This document shows positions 6,270-11,591 of a stretch of DNA of 11,591 bases, piece by piece; within the stretch, counting starts at the first letter, position 1; the number at the start of each line of letters is the position of its first letter. Both the position numbers and the translations under genes were made by a program. A model generated the notes under the pieces. The model made no database searches and was not told the origin of the DNA. It was given only the letters and a program-made list of their open reading frames with translations. Origin of the DNA: JAAERC01 sp032123495 (lineage in GTDB: Bacteria; Zixibacteria; MSB-5A5; GN15; PGXB01); assembly GCA_032123495.1 (NCBI GenBank), contig JAQBFG010000028.1, positions 1-11,591 of the forward strand. Direction: 5' to 3'.

Positions 6270-8360
6270 TCACAAAACAATCGGGTCTGGTCCATCTTTA
6301 TAAATAAAGTTTATCAAATAGATAACATCGAGGATATTTATCGCCCCATCACCGTTAACATTGGCAACATACGGCGGGATCGCCTCCGGTCCATCCTTAT
6401 AAATATAATTTATAATGTAGATAACATCGAGAATATTGATAGCATCGTCATTATTGGCATCACCATAAATTCCGGGAAAAGAGACAGACCCGGCTTTTGA
6501 CGCCGGATTATATTCCAAACCGTTATTGTTATTTTTGAATAAAGGATAGATTGAGCCGATATTACTGGTCGAAATAGTGGCTGATTGGTCTCCTGAGCCT
6601 GATAATATGGTAAAATAGGTTTTCAGCAGAAGACCATGTCCCGGTTCAAGAAATGAGCCATTCTCCATAAATTCAAACTTCAGGAAACCAGAACCGATTG
6701 AACCGCCACTAAGTAATAAATCTTCGGTGCGACAGCCAGCAGTTGAGCAAGAATCGTATTTTAACCCAATTCCTCCGGAGTAAGAAACAGGTATTACAAT
6801 TTTGCTAACCGGGATAGTATTATTGCCAAAAATCGGGATTTCAACGATATCTCCTATTTCTCCAAAACCGATACCTGCCGAAATTGTATCGGCGGTAACG
6901 ATTATATATTCCGGTCTGGTGGACGAATAGAATTCACCGTCGGTTTCAATGTCAACCGTTAGATTAAAAATCCCGGCAGAATTATATGTATGCTGGGTTG
7001 CGGGATAATCTCCGGATACTGTACTGCCGTCACCAAAATTCCAATTCCAGTTATCAACTTCATAGTCGGTCTCGGTGGTTAGATTAACCTCAAACGGCGC
7101 CGTTCCAAAAGTTGCATCAGAAAATGGCCAGACCCGGCGAGGTTCAATATTATAAACATAAAATTCCTCAGAAAGAGCGCAGCCATCCCATGTACAATAA
7201 AGATTATCGATGGCGAACCAGACATTTGCCGGTCCACCCCAGCCATAATTCAAATGATAATATTTTATTCCGGCCTCTTCCATATAGCCGTCGCCAACAA
7301 CCGAATGGATATATATTCTATACTGTATTGGCCGGCCGGCATCAATTTCTTCTTTAATCGTATAATACCATTCATCAGCGTTGGCATAAGCAATCCGATT
7401 TCGCATGCTTAAGGTCGGCTTATATTTAAAATATTTGGGTAAAGCCGAAATTACGTCGACGACATTTGCACCTGAACCGCAGACACCGTAGTCCATTCTT
7501 AAAGAAATTCCAATTTCATAGCACAGGTTGGCTATATTTTCGATAACATCGTCATATATATATGGATCAGTAAAATCGGCCGATAATCCCATTCCACTGG
7601 TCGATGTGTCGCATGAATTATCGCCGCCCCAAGAATAGGTATAGCTGCCGTCACCTGTTATTGGCCATTGCCAGAAATTGACTATCTGAGCAGTCGCAGT
7701 TGCAACACAGCCGATAGCTGTATGTTGGTCACCATAACCGAGCGGACAATACATATCATAAGGGCTTCGCTGGTGCCATTCAGTGTTTAGAAGCGGACCA
7801 GCAGATTCTGATCGTTCTACCAATGATCCGCTTGTCAGCTCTACTGTAAATTCTTTCTGGTCAAGTGTATATTTATCCCATAAATCTCTATCCCTTTGCC
7901 CCGGTGAAATCTCACCAACTTTTGGCATAACGGCGTCAATATCTCCATAAGCCTCGGCAAAATTAATAGTTCGATTATTTAAAACTTCACTTATAAGAGA
8001 CCGCAACCCCTGATTCTGTTCAGGACCAAGAACATATTTATCGGAGTAGGCCATAATCGGCGGCAGCCCCTTTAAAGCCGGAACTGCCACAAAACCGTCG
8101 GGAGATAAATTATATACACGGCCCAGCAACAAACCGCCTTCTTCAATATTTTCGATATTGATAATCTGTCGATTATTGGCTCCCCGCCAGTTCTGATCGA
8201 TATTTGTTTTTAACTGCAGCCAGTTTTGACAAACATTATCCATTTCAGAGATAGTGGCCATCTCGGCCAGCGTTATTTGAGCTGAAAATAGCATAATTGT
8301 CAGAACAAATATGCCTGCTAATATTCTGAAAATGTTAAATTTTTCTTGATTATGACGCAC
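6270..8360 (-). CDS. Secreted C10-family (streptopain-like) cysteine protease with PKD, cohesin-like and dockerin modules
   Basis: 696 residues from GTG at 8358-8360, preceded by GAGAGGAAAACGAA; a longer reading from TTG at 8406-8408 has no ribosome binding site and would bury the signal peptide. Order: signal peptide (8-32, ending ITLA-EM); prodomain (about 40-185) with VYNLSPDGFVAVPA and PIMAYSD, as in the self-inhibitory propeptide of this family; C10 peptidase (about 187-405) with PLLNTEWHQRSPYD, catalytic Cys218 in IGCVATATAQI, presumed catalytic His352 in IHSVVGDGY, and YHLNYGWGG (368-376); PKD domain (411-490, NWNFGDGS); a beta-sandwich resembling cohesin (493-628, weak); dockerin (634-690) with loops DANNDDAINILD and NVNGDGAINILD. 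It is likely secreted as a zymogen that degrades extracellular protein. The catalytic assignment is strong; the cohesin-like call is uncertain. Confidence 0.93.
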   Translation of the reverse strand: MRHNQEKFNIFRILAGIFVLTIMLFSAQITLAEMATISEMDNVCQNWLQLKTNIDQNWRGANNRQIINIENIEEGGLLLGRVYNLSPDGFVAVPALKGLPPIMAYSDKYVLGPEQNQGLRSLISEVLNNRTINFAEAYGDIDAVMPKVGEISPGQRDRDLWDKYTLDQKEFTVELTSGSLVERSESAGPLLNTEWHQRSPYDMYCPLGYGDQHTAIGCVATATAQIVNFWQWPITGDGSYTYSWGGDNSCDTSTSGMGLSADFTDPYIYDDVIENIANLCYEIGISLRMDYGVCGSGANVVDVISALPKYFKYKPTLSMRNRIAYANADEWYYTIKEEIDAGRPIQYRIYIHSVVGDGYMEEAGIKYYHLNYGWGGPANVWFAIDNLYCTWDGCALSEEFYVYNIEPRRVWPFSDATFGTAPFEVNLTTETDYEVDNWNWNFGDGSTVSGDYPATQHTYNSAGIFNLTVDIETDGEFYSSTRPEYIIVTADTISAGIGFGEIGDIVEIPIFGNNTIPVSKIVIPVSYSGGIGLKYDSCSTAGCRTEDLLLSGGSIGSGFLKFEFMENGSFLEPGHGLLLKTYFTILSGSGDQSATISTSNIGSIYPLFKNNNNGLEYNPASKAGSVSFPGIYGDANNDDAINILDVIYIINYIYKDGPEAIPPYVANVNGDGAINILDVIYLINFIYKDGPDPIVL

Positions 8361-8483
8361 TTCGTTTTCCTCTCGGGCATTGAGTTGAAGAAAGTAATAG
8401 TTTCCCAATATAATATGTTGTTGTTATCTGACGGTTATATCACTCAAATGTTTAATACTATTTCGACTTTCCCGTTAATTTAC

Positions 8484-8520
8484 TGATATTTTGCTATTTT
8501 AATAAAAAGACCAAATATCA
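8484..8520. repeat. Inverted repeat in the divergent protease/kdsB intergenic region
   Basis: Perfect 8-bp arms TGATATTT (8484-8491) and AAATATCA (8513-8520) are separated by 21 bp of AT-rich DNA and followed at once by the palindrome ATTTTAAAAT (8521-8530). The arms lie just upstream of the kdsB -35 element. They may be a regulator site or AT-rich upstream sequence that enhances the promoter. AT bias makes chance a real alternative. Confidence 0.35.
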
Positions 8521-8542
8521 ATTTTAAAATTACATAAAAAAC

Positions 8543-8571
8543 TTGACTGACCGTTTGAGCTTAGGTATCTT
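8543..8571 (+). promoter_or_regulatory. Sigma-70-type promoter for kdsB-pyrG
   Basis: TTGACT (8543-8548, 5 of 6) and TATCTT (8566-8571, 4 of 6) are spaced by exactly 17 bp, with an A-rich stretch just upstream that could act as an UP element. The predicted start near 8578 leaves a leader of about 120 nt before the KdsB start codon. This is the only promoter-like signal I find for the two-gene operon. Confidence 0.6.
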
Positions 8572-8601
8572 CACCTGTGCCTGTAATAAAAGATGACATA
8601 C

Positions 8602-8640
8602 ATCGGGTCATTTGCCCGATTAATTCAAATCTTACCGGGC
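8602..8640 (+). promoter_or_regulatory. kdsB leader with two mutually exclusive hairpins
   Basis: Arm ATCGGG (8602-8607) pairs perfectly with CCCGAT (8615-8620) around a 7-nt loop. The overlapping segment GCCCG (8614-8618) can instead pair with CGGGC (8636-8640). The shared middle strand makes the two folds exclusive, the layout of an attenuator or riboswitch-like leader. It lies 60-100 nt before the start codon within the predicted transcript. No T-run and no known riboswitch consensus is recognised. Confidence 0.4.
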
Positions 8641-8700
8641 CAACAACCCTCTCTAAAAACGTAGCTTCAACAATCGGACTTTCTTGTGGGACGAATGAAC

Positions 8701-9438
8701 ATGAAAACTAAAGTTCTGGCGATAATTCCAGCTCGTTTATCATCGAAACGATTTCCACGAAAAGTATTACATGAAATTAATGGAAAATCGATATTAGAGC
8801 TTCTGTATTTTGAATTAAAAAAGGCTAAATTGATTAACAGGGTTGTTGTTGCTACCGATTCCGATGAAGTTATCAAAGCTGTTGCTCGATTTGGCGGTGA
8901 GGCTGTTAAAACCTCGAAAAAGCATCAAACCGGTTCGGATCGGGCTGCCGAAGTTGCCGCAAAGCTTGGCGGTGATATTATTATTAATATTCAGGCAGAT
9001 AATCTTGGAGTAAAAGCGGCCGATTGCAACAAAGTTATTTCCGAAATGATAGCCGACAAGAGTATAAAATATGTTACCTTTGCAAAAAGAATTGAAACTG
9101 AAGATGAACTGTATGATCCGAACCGTGTCAAAGTAATATTCAACCGTGAAAAAGAGGCACTCTGGTTTTCGAGATACCCGCTTCCGTTTCTTCAGGGTGA
9201 AAACGGTATACGAGTTGATAAGTTTAAATATTATTATCATATTGGGATATATTTTTATAGAAAAGAAGCTCTGAAAAATTTCGCGGCCAGCAGAAGAACT
9301 CCTTTGGAGATAGCCGAATCGCTGGAACAGTTGCGTATTTTAGAAAAGGGCGATAAGATAAAAATATTTGAATTAAAGCGAAATATCTGGTCTATTGACT
9401 CACCGGATGATTTGAAGAAAACTGGTAAGTTTTTATAA
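8701..9438 (+). CDS. kdsB: 3-deoxy-manno-octulosonate cytidylyltransferase (CMP-KDO synthetase) or close homologue
   Basis: 245 residues from ATG at 8701, chosen because MKTKVLAIIPAR aligns with family N-termini and a weak GGGA lies 9 nt before it; GTG 8686 and ATG 8695 are in-frame alternatives. The enzyme couples CTP and KDO to CMP-KDO in the cytoplasm for lipopolysaccharide core synthesis. Family blocks in order: IIPARLSSKRFPRK (8-21), VVVATDSDEV (48-57), HQTGSDRAAEV (75-85), INIQAD (95-100) with the metal-binding Asp100, LWFSRYPLPF (154-163), YYHIGIYFY (178-186), SLEQLRILEKG (207-217) and IDSPDDL (232-238) with the second metal-binding Asp233. Length is close to the E. coli enzyme (248). 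The usual QGDEP is QADNL here, so a variant ulosonic acid substrate cannot be excluded. The neighbouring pyrG supplies CTP; the kdsB-pyrG order is seen in other bacteria such as Chlamydia. Confidence 0.9.
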   Translation: MKTKVLAIIPARLSSKRFPRKVLHEINGKSILELLYFELKKAKLINRVVVATDSDEVIKAVARFGGEAVKTSKKHQTGSDRAAEVAAKLGGDIIINIQADNLGVKAADCNKVISEMIADKSIKYVTFAKRIETEDELYDPNRVKVIFNREKEALWFSRYPLPFLQGENGIRVDKFKYYYHIGIYFYRKEALKNFAASRRTPLEIAESLEQLRILEKGDKIKIFELKRNIWSIDSPDDLKKTGKFL

Positions 9439-9453
9439 TAAATGGAGTGTGAT

Positions 9454-11118
9454 GTGAGCGAGAAAAGAGTTAAATATATTTTTGTGACCGGAGGAGTTGT
9501 TTCGGCTCTCGGCAAAGGGATTGCCTCGGCCTCAATTGGGTTGCTGTTGAAAAAGCGCGGTCTTAAAGTTAATATTATTAAGTGCGACCCGTATATCAAT
9601 GTTGATCCGGGAACAATGAATCCGTTTCAGCATGGCGAAGTTTATGTTCTCGATGACGGTTCTGAAACCGATCTCGATTTGGGTCATTATGAACGGTTTT
9701 TGCAGCGGGATATGACCCGTGATAATAATGTCACCAACGGCCAGGTTTATCATACCGTTATCAATCGTGAACGTCGTGGCGATTATCTGGGAGCAACGGT
9801 GCAGGTTATCCCGCATATCACCGAAGAAATCAAAGTAAATATCCGCCGTCCGGCCAAAGCCGAGGATGAACCTGATGTTGTTATTGTTGAGATAGGTGGT
9901 ACTGTCGGCGATATTGAGGGTCAGACATTTTTGGAATCGATTCGTCAGATGGCTCTGGAGCATGAACCGGAGGATACCCTGTTTGTTCATCTAACGCTGG
10001 TTCCGTATATCGAAACGGCCGGGGAGATGAAAACCAAACCGACGCAGCATTCGGTAAAAGCGCTACGTGAAATCGGTATTCAGCCAAGAATACTTCTGTG
10101 CCGCGCGACCAAACCGCTTGATGAATCAATCCGTAAAAAAATCGGTCTGTTTTGTAATGTCCCATCCAGTCATGTAATCACGGCGGTCGATTGCGAAACT
10201 ATTTATGAAGTCCCGCTTCTGTTCCATGAGAAGAAGCTTGATGAGTATATTTGCAAGCATTTACATCTTGAAACGCCCGAGCCGGATCTGGCCGATTGGG
10301 AAGAGATGGTGGCACGGATCAAACAACCGACCCACAAAGTTAAAATTGCGATATGTGGGAAATATGTCAATCTGAAAGATGCCTATAAATCTATAATTGA
10401 GTCGTTTATTCATGCCGGTGAAGAGAATGATGCCCGGGTGGAACTGATCTGGGTCGCCTCGGAGGATATTAAAAAGAATGGTGCCGAAAAACTTCTGGCT
10501 GGTATCGATGGTCTGCTTATTCCGGGCGGATTTGGCGAACGTGGCGTTGAGGGTAAGATTGAATCGATCCGTTATGTTCGCGAAAACAAGATTCCGTTTC
10601 TCGGTATCTGTCTCGGGATGCAGTGCGCCGTGATCGAGTATGCCCGAAATGTCTGCGGACTTGAGGATGCTCACAGTTATGAGTTTTATGCCGACCTGAA
10701 AAATCCTGTGATACATCTGATGGCCGACCAGGAAGGTGTTACCAATCTTGGTGGAACCATGCGGCTTGGTGCATATAAGGCTAACATCGATAAAGACTCA
10801 AAATCTTATGAGGCGTATGGCGAAGAACATATTTCGGAACGGCACCGTCACCGGTATGAATTTAATAATGCCTACCGGGAACTTTTTGAAGGTACATCTT
10901 TTAAACTGGTTGGACTGTCGCCCGATGGTCGTCTCGTTGAAGCTATCGAAGTCACCGATCATCCCTGGTTTGTTGGGGTGCAGTATCATCCGGAACTGAA
11001 ATCACGACCGACCAAGGCGCATCCTTTGTTCCGTGATTATATCGCCGCGGCGGTTGACTACAACCTGAAAAAATCAGCCCCACCTAAAGAAGACAACCAT
11101 ACGGTCGGAGTGAAATAG
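9454..11118 (+). CDS. pyrG: CTP synthase (glutamine-hydrolysing)
   Basis: 554 residues from GTG at 9454, chosen because TGGAGTG lies upstream at good spacing; the in-frame ATG at 9442 is itself part of that site and lacks its own. The enzyme aminates UTP to CTP using ATP and ammonia from glutamine. The N-terminal amidoligase domain (1-270) has KYIFVTGGVVSALGKG (7-22), CDPYINVDPGTMNPFQHGEV (44-63), EIGGTVGDIEG (146-156) and KPTQHSVKALREIGI (195-209). The C-terminal class I glutamine amidotransferase domain (about 296-535) has the oxyanion strand PGGFGERG (357-364), catalytic Cys386 in GICLGMQ, and His512/Glu514 in VQYHPE. Length equals the usual bacterial size, and all catalytic residues are present. 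The start lies 15 nt after the kdsB stop, so the two are cotranscribed. Confidence 0.98.
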   Translation: MSEKRVKYIFVTGGVVSALGKGIASASIGLLLKKRGLKVNIIKCDPYINVDPGTMNPFQHGEVYVLDDGSETDLDLGHYERFLQRDMTRDNNVTNGQVYHTVINRERRGDYLGATVQVIPHITEEIKVNIRRPAKAEDEPDVVIVEIGGTVGDIEGQTFLESIRQMALEHEPEDTLFVHLTLVPYIETAGEMKTKPTQHSVKALREIGIQPRILLCRATKPLDESIRKKIGLFCNVPSSHVITAVDCETIYEVPLLFHEKKLDEYICKHLHLETPEPDLADWEEMVARIKQPTHKVKIAICGKYVNLKDAYKSIIESFIHAGEENDARVELIWVASEDIKKNGAEKLLAGIDGLLIPGGFGERGVEGKIESIRYVRENKIPFLGICLGMQCAVIEYARNVCGLEDAHSYEFYADLKNPVIHLMADQEGVTNLGGTMRLGAYKANIDKDSKSYEAYGEEHISERHRHRYEFNNAYRELFEGTSFKLVGLSPDGRLVEAIEVTDHPWFVGVQYHPELKSRPTKAHPLFRDYIAAAVDYNLKKSAPPKEDNHTVGVK

Positions 11119-11137
11119 ATAATAAAATTGTATTTTG

Positions 11138-11190
11138 TAGGTCAGGAGCCGTGCCGTAGGTCCTGAAGAATGAAGGGCGCTCCTGACGAA
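11138..11190. repeat. Inverted-repeat element just downstream of pyrG
   Basis: Perfect 9-bp arms GTCAGGAGC (11141-11149) and GCTCCTGAC (11179-11187) flank about 29 nt. Nearby ATTTT and AAAAT bases on the outer sides could extend the stem with a bulge. GTAGGTC also occurs twice as a direct repeat (11138 and 11156), and TCAGGA/TCCTGA offers an alternative shorter stem. It starts about 20 nt after the pyrG stop. It could protect the 3' end of the transcript or be a copy of a dispersed palindromic repeat; there is no T-run for an intrinsic terminator. Confidence 0.5.
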
Positions 11191-11204
11191 AATTATTACA
11201 GCTT

Positions 11205-11254
11205 ACGTCATTGCGAGGAGTTTAGACTAAAAGGTCTAAGCGACGTGGCAAACT
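11205..11254. repeat. Dispersed REP-like repeat of the CATTGCGAGGAG...GCGACGTGGCAA type
   Basis: The ends, CGTCATTGCGAGGAG (11206-11220) and GCGACGTGGCAA (11240-11251), match a palindromic intergenic repeat I recall from many unrelated bacterial genomes. The centre forms its own hairpin, TTAGAC (11222-11227) with GTCTAA (11234-11239). TTGC/GCAA and ACGTC/GACGT are further complementary pairs, which cannot form together when nested. Non-coding; it sits between convergent genes, where such elements accumulate. Confidence 0.6.
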
Positions 11255-11278
11255 CAATTAAATAATTAATAATTCTTG

Positions 11279-11300
11279 TACCCAACCCAACGGGCGGGTA
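11279..11300. repeat. GC-rich hairpin in an AT-rich intergenic region
   Basis: TACCC (11279-11283) pairs with GGGTA (11296-11300), and CCC (11286-11288) with GGG (11292-11294) inside it. The patch stands out in AT-rich surroundings. It lies between convergent genes; no T-run follows on either strand, so a terminator role is not supported. Confidence 0.35.
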
Positions 11301-11331
11301 AGTTGATTCTATCAAACCCTGTAGTTTTTAA

Positions 11332-11349
11332 CTTAATAGAACTATTAAG
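11332..11349. repeat. 18-bp palindrome before the stop of the right-hand gene
   Basis: CTTAATAG and CTATTAAG form perfect 8-bp arms around AA, 13 bp beyond the stop codon of the minus-strand gene. The stem is AT-only apart from its ends and lacks a following T-run. It could be a protein site or a weak 3' structure. Confidence 0.35.
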
Positions 11350-11362
11350 CAAGAATTCAAAT

Positions 11363-11591
11363 TTAGAGTGCAAACAACAATGGAGTCATAGATAGAAACG
11401 ATAGAATCTTATGAATCAAAGGGCGGTTATTATAATATGGCATAGTTTCGAGATTGTTCCCAAATCCAAATAATTTGATCTGGAACATTCTCACATATTT
11501 CCCATAATAAATGGTATAACCTGTTCCAAATCGCATAAAGCCAGGTGCACTGGCAAAAGCAAACAAAAAATCAAATTTGTGAAACCCGCCC
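11363..11591 (-). CDS. C-terminal fragment of an unrecognised protein (5' end beyond window)
   Basis: The frame is open from the right edge of the window to a TAA at 11363-11365, giving about 75 residues with no stop; the TTG at 11564-11566 is not a convincing start. The visible piece is rich in aromatic residues and glycine: GFHKFDFLFAFASAPGF, then RFGTGYTIYYGKYVRMFQIK and LFGFGNNLETMPYYNNRPL, ending in a hydrophobic tail ILSFLSMTPLLFAL. Protein-like composition and coherent motifs suggest a real gene, converging on pyrG. It might be the tail of an envelope or sugar-modifying enzyme, but I do not recognise the family and assign no function. Confidence 0.5.
   Translation of the reverse strand, partial: GGFHKFDFLFAFASAPGFMRFGTGYTIYYGKYVRMFQIKLFGFGNNLETMPYYNNRPLIHKILSFLSMTPLLFAL

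Noticed and set aside
6285..6450. DNA-level direct repeats within the protease 3' end
   Set aside because: They are the two coding repeats of the dockerin domain, not a tandem repeat or CRISPR array.
8361..8408. Upstream TTG start for the protease
   Set aside because: No ribosome binding site, and it adds 16 polar residues before the signal peptide; the GTG at 8358-8360 follows GAGAGGA.
9442..9453. ATG start for pyrG
   Set aside because: It overlaps the TGGAG ribosome binding site used by the GTG at 9454 and has none of its own.

Overview
The window looks like a moderately AT-rich chromosomal segment of a didermic (Gram-negative) bacterium. A KDO-activating enzyme (KdsB) implies lipopolysaccharide, and MltG implies ordinary peptidoglycan. 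Three secreted proteins end in dockerin-type repeats of the form NILDVIYIINYKYKDGP. From memory, that style of dockerin tail is common in uncultured FCB-group lineages such as Zixibacteria. This placement is an inference from protein style, not a phylogenetic test.

Layout: (1) 1-447, + strand, the 3' end of mltG. (2) 458-3949, - strand, a compact operon read right to left: a soluble histidine kinase, an NtrC-type sigma-54 response regulator overlapping it by 4 nt (GTGA), and a small GAF-like protein 19 nt further on. Its last gene converges on mltG with only 10 nt between the stops. The 181-nt gap upstream of the kinase holds two tandem near-identical palindromes. (3) 4131-8360, - strand, three consecutive genes for exported dockerin proteins: two of unknown function and one large C10 (streptopain-like) cysteine protease with prodomain, PKD, possible cohesin-like and dockerin modules. 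(4) 8361-8700, a divergent intergenic region with a good sigma-70-type promoter for kdsB and a leader that can fold in two exclusive ways. (5) 8701-11118, + strand, kdsB-pyrG. KdsB uses CTP and PyrG makes it, so the pair is functionally coherent. (6) 11119-11362, a gene-free stretch with several repeat-like inverted repeats. (7) 11363-11591, - strand, the 3' end of an unrecognised gene.

How the genes may work together: kdsB-pyrG and mltG serve envelope synthesis. The two-component operon lies directly downstream of the dockerin genes on the same strand and could regulate exported functions, but nothing in the sequence proves this. No CRISPR array, tRNA, rRNA, transposase or recognisable defence system is present. 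The points most worth following are the dockerin trio with identical loop residues, the operator-like tandem palindromes, the kdsB leader, and unusual motif residues in the kinase, the regulator and KdsB. Several start codons were reassigned from Shine-Dalgarno spacing (protease, second dockerin protein, KdsB, PyrG).
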